From positions 1 to 7,568 of the forward strand of contig JAHFHB010000055.1 in NCBI GenBank assembly GCA_023247135.1: 7,568 nt of DNA, written 5' to 3'. The DNA is from Candidatus Omnitrophota bacterium. GTDB taxonomy: Bacteria > Omnitrophota > Omnitrophia > Omnitrophales > Aquincolibacteriaceae. The translations under genes were made by a program, and so were the position numbers. Shown here one piece after another: positions 1-6,471 of this stretch. Each line of letters opens with the position of its first letter. Position 1 is the first letter of the stretch. The notes under the pieces were generated by a model. That model was not told where the DNA came from, did no database searches, and worked only from the letters and a program-made list of their open reading frames with translations.

Positions 1-2021
1 CCGTGAATGAGGGCCGCCTTTGCCCTAAGGGATTAGCGGAACACTATGCGATTACCGCACCCAACCGTGCCCAGTGGCCGCTCTATCGCAACAAGGCGAA
101 AAAGGATAAATTCAAAAAGGTCGACTGGGATTTAGCCATAAAGATTCTGGTGAGCCGTTTCCAGGCGATTCAAGACCGCTACGGACCGGAATCTTTAGGA
201 GTTCTCTCCACCGGGCAGCTGGTTACGGAAGAATTTTACACACTGGGCAAACTGGTTCAGCTGGGTTTTGGCACTAAAAACTTTGATGGCAATACGACGC
301 TTTGCATGGCCAGTGCCGTCGCAGGTTACAAGCGTTCTTTTGGCAGTGACGGCCCGCCTGGAACCTATGAAGATCTCGAGAAAGCAGATCTGGTCTTTCT
401 CATCGGCGCGAATATCGCCGACAATCATCCAATTCTTTGCTACCGGCTGGAAAAAAATTTACATAAAACCTTGATCGTCGCGGATCCGCGCGTCACAAAA
501 ACGGCGATGATGGCCGATATTTTTTTGCCTGTAAAGCCTCGCAGCGATATTGCACTGCTCAACGGGCTGATGCACGTGATTATCAAAAGCGGACTGGCCA
601 ACCGGGACTATATCGAAAAACACACCCAGGGCTATGCCGAACTCTGCAGTCATCTTGAGAAATTCACGCCGGAGCATGTGGCGGAAGTGACCGGACTGCC
701 GGCGGAAACAATCCGGAAAGTGGCCCTGCTGTACGGCAAGGCCAAGGCGCCTTTCATCGGCTGGACGATGGGAGTCAATCACAGTACGCAGGGGACGGAA
801 ACGGTGAACGCGATATGCAACCTTGCCTTGATTACGGGCAATGTCGGCAGAATCGGGGCTTCGCCTTTTTCCATCACCGGACAATGCAATGCCATGGGAA
901 CGCGCGAGTCGGGCTTTACTTCAAGCCTTCCCGGCTACCGGAAATTTGAAGATGCGGGGCATCGGGCGGAACTGGCCGCGCTGTGGAATGTCGCGGAGGC
1001 GAGTATTCCCACGTCGCGCGGACTGGCCTATCCGGATATTATCGAAGCGGTTTTGAGCGGAAAAATCAAAGGCCTGTGGATTATCGCGACCAACCCGCTC
1101 GTTTCTTTCCCGAATCAAAATTATCTTTCGGAAGTGCTTGAACGGCTGGAGTTTCTGGTCGTGCAGGACGGGTATCACCCTATTCCCACCAGCGAGGTTG
1201 CGGATCTTGTGCTGCCTGCCGGCGTGTGGGGTGAAAAAGAGGGGACCTACACCAATTCGGAACGGCGCGTGAGCAAAGTCAATAAAGCCGTTGAGCCGCC
1301 GGGCGAAGCTAAATCCGATTTCGATATCTTTCTTGCCATTGCCAAAGAAATGGGAGTTTCAGAACGGCTTTTCCCGGGCTGGTCGAAACCGGAACATGCT
1401 TTTGAGGAATGGAAAAAAGTGACGCGCGGGCGGCTCTGCGATTATTCGGGGCTGTCCTACGCGCTGATTGAAAAATCGGGCGGAGTTCAGTGGCCCTACG
1501 GGGATGCAGCGGTTCGCGATCCCCGCGCAAGCGTGCCGCTTTACGCCGAGGGTGTTTTTCAGACGGCCGATGGCCGTGCAAAACTATGGGTCGTTGAAAA
1601 TGAAGCACCGCCGGAAATCCCCAGTCAGGAATATCCTTTCTGTCTCAATACGGGAAGAACGGTAGAGCATTGGCATACGCGTACCAAAACCGGGCAAATT
1701 CCGCTTTTGAATAATTTATCGCCGGAGGCTTGGGTGGAAATGAACGCGCGAGATGCCCAAAAACTTAAATTAAAGCACGGCGATTATGTCCGCGTTGTCT
1801 CGCCCCGTGGCGCTATCGAGCGTATTGTTTTGCGCGTTACGGAGACGGTTGCGCCGGGGCAAATTTTTATTCCGTTTCATTATGCCGAGGCCAATGCGAA
1901 TAATCTCACGATCAGTATTTGCGACCCTTATTCACGCGAGCCCAACTATAAACAAGCGGCGGTGCGTGTCGAAAAACCGCAGGTGCCGCTGCTTCAGAAA
2001 AAAAGAGGGAAGGTTCGATGA
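1..2021 (+). CDS. nasC: Assimilatory nitrate reductase, catalytic (molybdopterin) subunit, 5'-truncated by window edge
   Basis: Reduces nitrate to nitrite in the cytoplasm with a Mo-bis-MGD centre and one [4Fe-4S] cluster. The gene is open at the left edge: the GTG at 3 is the Val codon of the conserved VNEGRLCPKG segment, not a start. Counting from that Val, Cys7 is the fourth ligand of the [4Fe-4S] cluster; the first three ligands and perhaps 50-60 residues are missing. Cys101 in TLCMASAVAGYK is the expected Mo ligand. NAMGTRESGFTSSLPGYR (about residues 297-314) is typical of assimilatory Nas/NarB enzymes. The C-terminal dinucleotide-binding domain spans about 545-672, with TGRTVEHWHTRTKTG and a final DPYSREPNYKQAAVRVEK. 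There is no C-terminal [2Fe-2S] (BFD-like) domain of the Klebsiella NasA type, so it resembles the shorter Bacillus NasC or cyanobacterial NarB enzymes. The electron donor (ferredoxin, or a separate NAD(P)H subunit) is not visible here. Its stop overlaps the porter start by 4 bases. The symbol is ambiguous (nasC/nasA/narB); the family is firm. Confidence 0.93.
   Translation, partial: VNEGRLCPKGLAEHYAITAPNRAQWPLYRNKAKKDKFKKVDWDLAIKILVSRFQAIQDRYGPESLGVLSTGQLVTEEFYTLGKLVQLGFGTKNFDGNTTLCMASAVAGYKRSFGSDGPPGTYEDLEKADLVFLIGANIADNHPILCYRLEKNLHKTLIVADPRVTKTAMMADIFLPVKPRSDIALLNGLMHVIIKSGLANRDYIEKHTQGYAELCSHLEKFTPEHVAEVTGLPAETIRKVALLYGKAKAPFIGWTMGVNHSTQGTETVNAICNLALITGNVGRIGASPFSITGQCNAMGTRESGFTSSLPGYRKFEDAGHRAELAALWNVAEASIPTSRGLAYPDIIEAVLSGKIKGLWIIATNPLVSFPNQNYLSEVLERLEFLVVQDGYHPIPTSEVADLVLPAGVWGEKEGTYTNSERRVSKVNKAVEPPGEAKSDFDIFLAIAKEMGVSERLFPGWSKPEHAFEEWKKVTRGRLCDYSGLSYALIEKSGGVQWPYGDAAVRDPRASVPLYAEGVFQTADGRAKLWVVENEAPPEIPSQEYPFCLNTGRTVEHWHTRTKTGQIPLLNNLSPEAWVEMNARDAQKLKLKHGDYVRVVSPRGAIERIVLRVTETVAPGQIFIPFHYAEANANNLTISICDPYSREPNYKQAAVRVEKPQVPLLQKKRGKVR
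2005..2010 (+). promoter_or_regulatory. Shine-Dalgarno for the nitrate porter
   Basis: GAGGGA lies 7 bases before the ATG at 2018, inside the last codons of the reductase gene. It supports the ATG that overlaps the upstream TGA (ATGA) as the real start. Confidence 0.7.
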
Positions 2022-3256
2022 AGCTCAAAGATTTCTTCAAAAGCGGCCATCCGCCGACTTTATTTACCGCGTTCCTGTATTTTGATACCAGTTTTATGGC
2101 CTGGGTTTTGATGGGAGTGCTGGGCATTTTTATCGCGAAAGATTTTGGCCTAAGCGCTTCCCAGAAGGGTTTATTGGCTGCGCTTCCCATTCTGGGCGGA
2201 ACGCTTGTGCGCATTCCGCTCGGACTTATGGTGGATTATGTGGGCCCGAAAAAAACAGGAATTTGGAGCCAGGCTTTCGTATTGATTCCGCTTCTGGGAA
2301 CATGGCTTTGGGGTTTCGACTTTGGGAGACTGGCTGGGTTTGGTCTGCTGCTCGGCATGGCGGGAGGCAGTTTTTCAATTGCCATGCCGCTCGCCAGCCG
2401 GTGGTATTCGCCTCAGCAGCAGGGTATTGCGTTAGGTCTTGTGGGCGTGGGCACCACAGGGTCAGCGCTGGCCTCGCTTTTGGCTCCGGGACTGGCCGAA
2501 TGGGTCGGCTGGCGTAATGTTTTTGGCCTGATGCTGATTCCAGCGGCTGTCACGCTGGCGCTTTTCAGTCATTTCGCTAAAGAAAGTCCCAATCAGCCCA
2601 GGCCCAAACCGATGGGAGATTATTTCCATGTTTTTAGGGAAATCGACACGCTGTGGTTTTGCCTCTTTTATGGGATTACCTTTGGGGGATTTGTGGGGCT
2701 CGCAAGCTTTTTGGGGATTTTTTTTTATGATCAATATGGGGTCAGCAAAATTAACGCCGGTTATCTGACAGCGCTGTGTGCCTTAACGGGGGGGCTTGTG
2801 CGGCCGATAGGAGGCTATTTGGCCGACCGGTTTGGCGGCGTGCGAATGCTGACAATATTTTTTGGCAGTTTGTCCGTATTGATGCTCGGAATTTCATGTT
2901 TACCGCCCCTTGTGTTCACCGTTTGCCTGGTCTTTTTTTCAATGGCCTGCATGGGCATGGGCAACGGCTCGGTGTTTCAGCTGGTACCCTTACGATTTCA
3001 AAAAGAAATCGGGGTGATGACCGGAATCGTGGGGGCGGCAGGAGGACTCGGTGGTTTCTTTCTTCCAACCTTGCTTGGCTACTGCAAGCAGAGGCTTGGA
3101 TCTTATGGGGTGGGGTTTTTAATTTTTGCCGGGGTCAGTCTGGCGGGGGTCGTGGTTTTACGCAAGGTTCAAAAAAACTGGTGTTTTATAAAGCCTCACC
3201 CAGTGCGGCCGTTGGACATCTTACAGCCGGACCTGGTGCCTCTGGAGCAGGTGTGA
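2018..3256 (+). CDS. narK: Nitrate/nitrite transporter, NNP family of the major facilitator superfamily
   Basis: A 412-residue inner-membrane porter, the usual length for a single-domain 12-helix NNP protein. It probably imports nitrate for the reductase encoded just upstream; nitrite export or exchange cannot be excluded. The N-terminus (SGHPPTLFTAFLYFDTSF) is close to what I recall of Bacillus NasA. Arg65 in LVRIPLG (helix 2) and Arg262 in GGLVRPIGGYLADRFGG (helix 8 region) match the two substrate-binding arginines of NarK. The MFS loop motif appears as LGLMVDYVGPKK (68-79), and the second nitrate signature as GIVGAAGGLGGFFLP (336-350). The first signature (136-149, GIALGLVGVGTTGS) is degenerate and has Thr-Thr where family members usually have Asn followed by another residue. 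About 30 hydrophilic residues follow the last helix, with no recognisable domain. The start is set by the overlapping ATGA and a good ribosome site. It could equally be labelled nasA in the Bacillus sense. Confidence 0.92.
   Translation: MKLKDFFKSGHPPTLFTAFLYFDTSFMAWVLMGVLGIFIAKDFGLSASQKGLLAALPILGGTLVRIPLGLMVDYVGPKKTGIWSQAFVLIPLLGTWLWGFDFGRLAGFGLLLGMAGGSFSIAMPLASRWYSPQQQGIALGLVGVGTTGSALASLLAPGLAEWVGWRNVFGLMLIPAAVTLALFSHFAKESPNQPRPKPMGDYFHVFREIDTLWFCLFYGITFGGFVGLASFLGIFFYDQYGVSKINAGYLTALCALTGGLVRPIGGYLADRFGGVRMLTIFFGSLSVLMLGISCLPPLVFTVCLVFFSMACMGMGNGSVFQLVPLRFQKEIGVMTGIVGAAGGLGGFFLPTLLGYCKQRLGSYGVGFLIFAGVSLAGVVVLRKVQKNWCFIKPHPVRPLDILQPDLVPLEQV
3249..3253 (+). promoter_or_regulatory. Probable weak Shine-Dalgarno for pyruvate kinase
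   Basis: AGGTG ends 10 bases before the ATG at 3264 and overlaps the porter stop codon. A GGAG at 3244-3247 is 16 bases away, which is too far to be ideal. The site is weaker than those of the porter, moaA, moaD and moaE, so translation of the kinase may depend partly on ribosomes finishing the porter. Confidence 0.4.
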
Positions 3257-3263
3257 TATTTTT

Positions 3264-4724
3264 ATGAAAAAACGAGTCTTTTTTTCTCGCAGAACAAAAA
3301 TTGTGGCGACGGTAGGACCTGCCTGCGCATCGGTGAAAACGATGCGGGCTCTGCTCAATGCCGGGGCCGACGTGCTGCGAATCAATACGTCGCACACCTC
3401 GCCCGATGGACTGCGTAAGTGGATCCGTTTGATTCGCAGGGTCGGCGGTCTGCGAAAAAGGGAAGTCCCCATCCTGGTCGACCTTCAGGGACCCAGGATC
3501 CGCACAGGCCCTCTCGAAAATAAACAGCCGCTGCAGCTTCGCAAAGGCCAGACAGTTTCGATTGTGCCGTGCCAGCGGGCAGGCTGGAGCCAGGGAAACA
3601 CCCTTCAAATCACAACGGCCTGCCTGCCCTTTATCTCGATGGTGAAAAAAGGGGACCCCGTACTCGTGGACAATGGCCTCATCGATCTCGAAGTGCTTGA
3701 AGTCCAGAAAAAGGAAGTGAAATGCCGGGTGGTTTCGCCCGGAGTTTTGGGGGAGAACAAAGGCATCAATCTTCCCAACGCGCCGGTGACCCTGCCGGCT
3801 CTGTCTGATAAAGATATTGAGATTTTGAACATTGCGGCGGAGCTTGACGTGGATTTTATCGCGCTTTCGTTTGTCAGGACGCCGGCCGACATGCGCTCGG
3901 TTCGGCAAAGGCTTAAACGCTGCGGGAAATCCATTCCGGTTATCGCTAAAATTGAAAAACCCATGGCACTTCAGCACATCGATGCGATCATCGCCTTATC
4001 CGGCGGGTTGATGGTAGCGCGCGGGGACTTGGGGATCGAACTCGGCGTTGGTAAAGTTCCGGTGATTCAAAAACAGCTGATCGAGAAGGCCAATCAGGGC
4101 AGTATTTGCGTGATCACGGCCACGCAGATGCTGGAATCGATGATCGAGCACTCGCGCCCCACCCGTGCGGAAGCCTCGGATGTGGCCAATGCGGTTTTTG
4201 ACGGCACAGACGCTGTGATGCTCTCCGGAGAGACTTCGATCGGAAAGTATCCCGTCGAAACCGTACGCATGATGAGTGAAATCATCTGCGAAGCCGAACA
4301 GCATATGCGTCGCCAGGGGCGTCGGCCGCGGCCTATTTTGGGCCGGCACGATCACCCGATTTGCGCCATTACTCATGCGGCACAGGATGCCGCAACACAC
4401 CTGGACGCCAAAGCCATTGTGGCTTTCACGCGCAGCGGCCGCACGGCCACGCTGGTTTCAAAATTTGAACGTCATTTGCCCATTCTGGCGTTTACGCCGT
4501 CCCGGGAAGTGAGCCGGCGCCTGGCGCTTTACAGCGGGGTCGTCCCGATTCTTATGGAAAACTGCCGCAGTACGGACGAAATGCTGCTGCGCGGCGAAGC
4601 CGCTCTGCTGCGCTTCAAATTTTTAAAGCGCGGGGATGCGGTGGTCGTGGTCTCGGGCGCGCATGCCTTTGAAGGCGCCAATTGCATGATCATCATCCAC
4701 TGGATCGGGAGGAAACCGCGATGA
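3264..4724 (+). CDS. pyk: Pyruvate kinase
   Basis: Converts phosphoenolpyruvate and ADP to pyruvate and ATP in the cytosol. At 486 residues it has the ordinary bacterial length, with no extra PEP-utiliser domain. Domain A begins with TKIVATVGPA (11-20). Domain B is inserted at about 82-180. Domain A resumes with ALSFVRTPADM (200-210), the catalytic lysine K229 in IAKIEKPMAL, metal ligands E231 and D255 (MVARGDLGIE), and TATQMLESM (285-293) with T287. RPTRAEASDVANAV and DGTDAVMLSGET follow. The C-terminal regulatory domain (about 365-486) holds TRSGRTATLVSKF (389-401), the usual phosphate-effector loop. Two signatures depart from the common form: RINTSHT (39-45) instead of RxNFSHG, and DLQGPRIR (73-80) with Leu74 and Arg78, which suggests K+-independence. 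The gene starts 7 bases after the porter and its stop overlaps the moaA start by 4 bases, so it is embedded in the nitrate/Moco operon. A carbon-supply role in nitrogen assimilation is inference. Confidence 0.96.
   Translation: MKKRVFFSRRTKIVATVGPACASVKTMRALLNAGADVLRINTSHTSPDGLRKWIRLIRRVGGLRKREVPILVDLQGPRIRTGPLENKQPLQLRKGQTVSIVPCQRAGWSQGNTLQITTACLPFISMVKKGDPVLVDNGLIDLEVLEVQKKEVKCRVVSPGVLGENKGINLPNAPVTLPALSDKDIEILNIAAELDVDFIALSFVRTPADMRSVRQRLKRCGKSIPVIAKIEKPMALQHIDAIIALSGGLMVARGDLGIELGVGKVPVIQKQLIEKANQGSICVITATQMLESMIEHSRPTRAEASDVANAVFDGTDAVMLSGETSIGKYPVETVRMMSEIICEAEQHMRRQGRRPRPILGRHDHPICAITHAAQDAATHLDAKAIVAFTRSGRTATLVSKFERHLPILAFTPSREVSRRLALYSGVVPILMENCRSTDEMLLRGEAALLRFKFLKRGDAVVVVSGAHAFEGANCMIIIHWIGRKPR
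4707..4713 (+). promoter_or_regulatory. Shine-Dalgarno that fixes the moaA start
   Basis: GGGAGGA lies 7 bases before the ATG at 4721, within the last codons of the pyruvate kinase gene. It favours 4721 over the in-frame ATG at 4682, which would add 13 residues (MHDHHPLDREETA) unlike any MoaA N-terminus. Confidence 0.8.
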
Positions 4725-5701
4725 TCGACCGCTTTGGAAGATCCCTGGAATATTTGAGAGTGTCGGTGGTGGATCGCTGCAACCTGCGCTGTGTTTACTG
4801 CATGCCGGCCGCGGGCGCGGGGTTCGATCCCTGGGCTGAACTGCTTTCCTACGATGAAATCGTAACGCTGACCGGTTATTTTGCCGAGCTTGGAGTCCGC
4901 AAAGTGCGGTTGACCGGGGGAGAACCGCTGGTCCGCCCGGGCATTGCCGGCCTGATCCGGCGTCTTCGTAAAATTCCCGGCATTGAGGAACTGGCCCTGT
5001 CCACGAATGGCGTCTTATTAAAACAACAGGCCCGCGAATTGCGTGAGGCGGGGTTGGATCGAATCAATGTCAGTCTGGATACACTCCGGCGCGATCGTTT
5101 TAAGGAAATTGCCAAAATGGACCGGCTGTCTGATGTGCTGGAAGGCATTGAAGAAGCCCTGCGCTGCGGACTGCATCCCGTCAAGATGAACACCGTTTTG
5201 ATCAAAGGCGTGAACGATGATGAGATACTCGATTTGACGCGTTTTGCGGTCGAACATTCGATGGAAGTCCGTTTCATCGAGTTGATGCAGACAAACCAGG
5301 CCGTTATGCTGGACCCCGCTCAAAATTTCTTAAGCGTGGAAGAGGCCCGTGGAATGATTGAAACGCAATATCGGCTGGTTCCTTTTGACACCTATGTTTC
5401 TTCGCCGGCCAAAGTTTTTTCAATCGTCGGAACCCAGGCACGCGTCGGGCTGATCAGCCCGCTTTCCTGTTTCTTTTGCGCGCGCTGCAACCGATTACGG
5501 CTAAAGGCCAACGGGGCTTTAAAAACCTGCCTGCATGGTAAAGAAGACCTGGATTTGAAAAGTCTTTTGCGCTCCGGAGCTTCCCGGGCTGTGATCCAAA
5601 GAAAAATAGAAGCCGTTGTTTTTAACCGGCCCGAACAGCATTTTCTGACACAGCCCGAGGTCAAACACCAGGATTTTCAAATGTCGCATGTCGGAGGCTA
5701 G
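4721..5701 (+). CDS. moaA: GTP 3',8-cyclase MoaA (radical SAM), first step of molybdenum cofactor synthesis
   Basis: A radical SAM enzyme that rearranges GTP to 3',8-cyclo-7,8-dihydro-GTP, which MoaC then turns into cyclic pyranopterin monophosphate. From the ATG at 4721 it has 326 residues, the normal length. The N-terminal SAM cluster motif is C20-NLR-C24-VY-C27. SAM-binding elements are TGGEPL (65-70), STNG (94-97) and VSLDT (117-121). The second, substrate-side [4Fe-4S] cluster is C253-AR-C256-(13 residues)-C270, with the NRLRLKANG stretch expected of MoaA. An extra cysteine, C250, lies three residues before the second cluster. The chain ends in the conserved Gly-Gly tail needed for activity in this family. 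The start overlaps the pyruvate kinase stop as ATGA, indicating translational coupling. No moaC is present in the window, so the partner enzyme must be encoded elsewhere. Confidence 0.97.
   Translation: MIDRFGRSLEYLRVSVVDRCNLRCVYCMPAAGAGFDPWAELLSYDEIVTLTGYFAELGVRKVRLTGGEPLVRPGIAGLIRRLRKIPGIEELALSTNGVLLKQQARELREAGLDRINVSLDTLRRDRFKEIAKMDRLSDVLEGIEEALRCGLHPVKMNTVLIKGVNDDEILDLTRFAVEHSMEVRFIELMQTNQAVMLDPAQNFLSVEEARGMIETQYRLVPFDTYVSSPAKVFSIVGTQARVGLISPLSCFFCARCNRLRLKANGALKTCLHGKEDLDLKSLLRSGASRAVIQRKIEAVVFNRPEQHFLTQPEVKHQDFQMSHVGG
5693..5697 (+). promoter_or_regulatory. Shine-Dalgarno for moaD, embedded in the MoaA Gly-Gly codons
   Basis: GGAGG, formed by the last two sense codons of moaA (GGA GGC), lies 5 bases before the ATG at 5703. 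It supports 5703 rather than the in-frame ATG at 5688, which has no ribosome site in front of it. Confidence 0.8.
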
Positions 5702-5702
5702 G

Positions 5703-5969
5703 ATGAACGCCGTTTTGCCTAAAATAAAAGTGACTGTACTTTTTTTTGCCGTCCTGAAGGACGCCACCGGATTGAAACGGCTTGAAATCGAGTTGGAAAG
5801 GCCACAAACATGCGGGCAAATCCTCCGGGGTCTGTCGGATCAATTTGTAAATCTTTCAGGGCTGCTTCAACACTGCCGCCTGGCCGTCAACGGCGCCTTT
5901 GTCGATCCGTCCCGCGTACTGGCCGGAGGGGATGAATTAGCGCTTTTGCCGCCGGTGAGCGGAGGCTGA
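5703..5969 (+). CDS. moaD: Molybdopterin synthase small subunit MoaD (ubiquitin-like sulfur carrier)
   Basis: The small subunit of molybdopterin synthase. Its C-terminal glycine is adenylated by a MoeB-type enzyme and converted to a thiocarboxylate that donates sulfur to precursor Z in complex with MoaE. It has 88 residues, a beta-grasp fold by family, and the usual length. The segment KVTVLFFAVLKDATG (9-23) matches the MoaD N-terminus. VNGAFVDPSRVLAGGDELALLPPVSGG (62-88) is the family's C-terminal signature, ending in the essential Gly-Gly. The start at 5703 is chosen from the ribosome site and from the N-terminus; it leaves a single base after the moaA stop. MoeB and the sulfur donor are not in the window. 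The immediate moaD-moaE pairing confirms the assignment over other small sulfur carriers such as ThiS. Confidence 0.95.
   Translation: MNAVLPKIKVTVLFFAVLKDATGLKRLEIELERPQTCGQILRGLSDQFVNLSGLLQHCRLAVNGAFVDPSRVLAGGDELALLPPVSGG
5961..5965 (+). promoter_or_regulatory. Shine-Dalgarno for moaE, embedded in the MoaD Gly-Gly codons
   Basis: GGAGG, formed by the last two sense codons of moaD (GGA GGC), lies 5 bases before the ATG at 5971. The arrangement is nearly identical to the moaA-moaD junction. Confidence 0.8.
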
Positions 5970-5970
5970 C

Positions 5971-6465
5971 ATGGAGAAAAACGCGTATTTAACCGATGCG
6001 CCAATCCTGGCACAGCCATTTATGGCGGAATTTTCCGCGGCGGCCGGGGCCAGTATTCTTTTTTTTGGGATCGTCCGGCAGCTTTCACACGGAAAACACT
6101 GCCACTACCTTGAGTACGAAGCCTACGAGCCGATGGCGGTGGAACAAATTGAGTCGTTGAAATCAGAGGCCCTGCAAAAATGGCCGCTCGAGCAGGTCAC
6201 AATCCTGCACCGGCTGGGCCGGATTTATCCAGGAGAAATTGCCGTGGCGATTGATGTGCGCAGTGCTCACCGGGATGACGCCTACCAGGCATCCCGGTTT
6301 TTAATCGAACAAATTAAACATCAGGTGCCGATTTGGAAAAAAGAATATTTTGAGGATGGCACCTGTGCCTGGGGTGGCTGTGAAACAACGCAGAGCCCTG
6401 AAACTTTTGATTCCAACCAGTGGCAATGGAGCCGGGAACGTGAGCTTGCCAATGAACTTTTTTAA
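5971..6465 (+). CDS. moaE: Molybdopterin synthase catalytic subunit MoaE
   Basis: The large subunit of molybdopterin synthase, which transfers two sulfurs from MoaD thiocarboxylate to cyclic pyranopterin monophosphate to give molybdopterin. At 164 residues it is slightly longer than the 150-residue E. coli protein. Conserved positions are Arg36 in FGIVR, His100-Arg101 in RSAHRDDAY, Lys116 in QIKHQVP and Lys123 in IWKKE. The last two correspond to the active-site lysines 119 and 126 of E. coli MoaE. HRLGRIYPGE (80-89) is the family's central motif. The C-terminal tail after residue 128 (GTCAWGGCETTQ onward) is longer than in E. coli and contains two cysteines of unknown relevance. It starts one base after the moaD stop. 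Because MoaD's tail must insert into MoaE, co-translation from adjacent genes suits complex assembly. Confidence 0.96.
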   Translation: MEKNAYLTDAPILAQPFMAEFSAAAGASILFFGIVRQLSHGKHCHYLEYEAYEPMAVEQIESLKSEALQKWPLEQVTILHRLGRIYPGEIAVAIDVRSAHRDDAYQASRFLIEQIKHQVPIWKKEYFEDGTCAWGGCETTQSPETFDSNQWQWSRERELANELF

Positions 6466-6471
6466 AATTTT

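Noticed and set aside
3..5. GTG as the start of the nitrate reductase
   Set aside because: It encodes the Val of the conserved VNEGRLCPKG segment that contains the fourth Fe-S cysteine; three further ligand cysteines must lie upstream of the window.
459..884. 141-codon open frame on the minus strand
   Set aside because: Antisense shadow of the nitrate reductase gene; Arg/His-rich low-information product with no family motif.
2776..3267. 163-codon plus-strand frame inside the porter gene
   Set aside because: It overlaps the conserved helix 8-12 coding region of the porter in another frame and shows no family motif.
3186..3977. 263-codon open frame on the minus strand
   Set aside because: It lies antisense to the well-conserved pyruvate kinase gene, has no recognisable motif and no ribosome site context, and its composition is that of a shadow frame.
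4321..4348. GC-rich inverted repeat (GGCCGCGGCC ... GGGCCGGC) inside pyruvate kinase
   Set aside because: The stem is short and imperfect, lies within a conserved coding region and is not followed by a T run; it is best explained by coding composition.
4682..4720. Longer MoaA start at the ATG at 4682
   Set aside because: It would overlap the kinase by more than 40 bases, add an unconserved His/Glu-rich leader, and ignore the good ribosome site before 4721.
5688..5702. Longer MoaD start at the ATG at 5688
   Set aside because: No ribosome site precedes it and the five extra residues are not typical of MoaD; GGAGG is correctly spaced for 5703.
6458..6471. T-rich run after moaE as a rho-independent terminator
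   Set aside because: No GC-rich hairpin stands directly before the T run, and moeA begins immediately after it.
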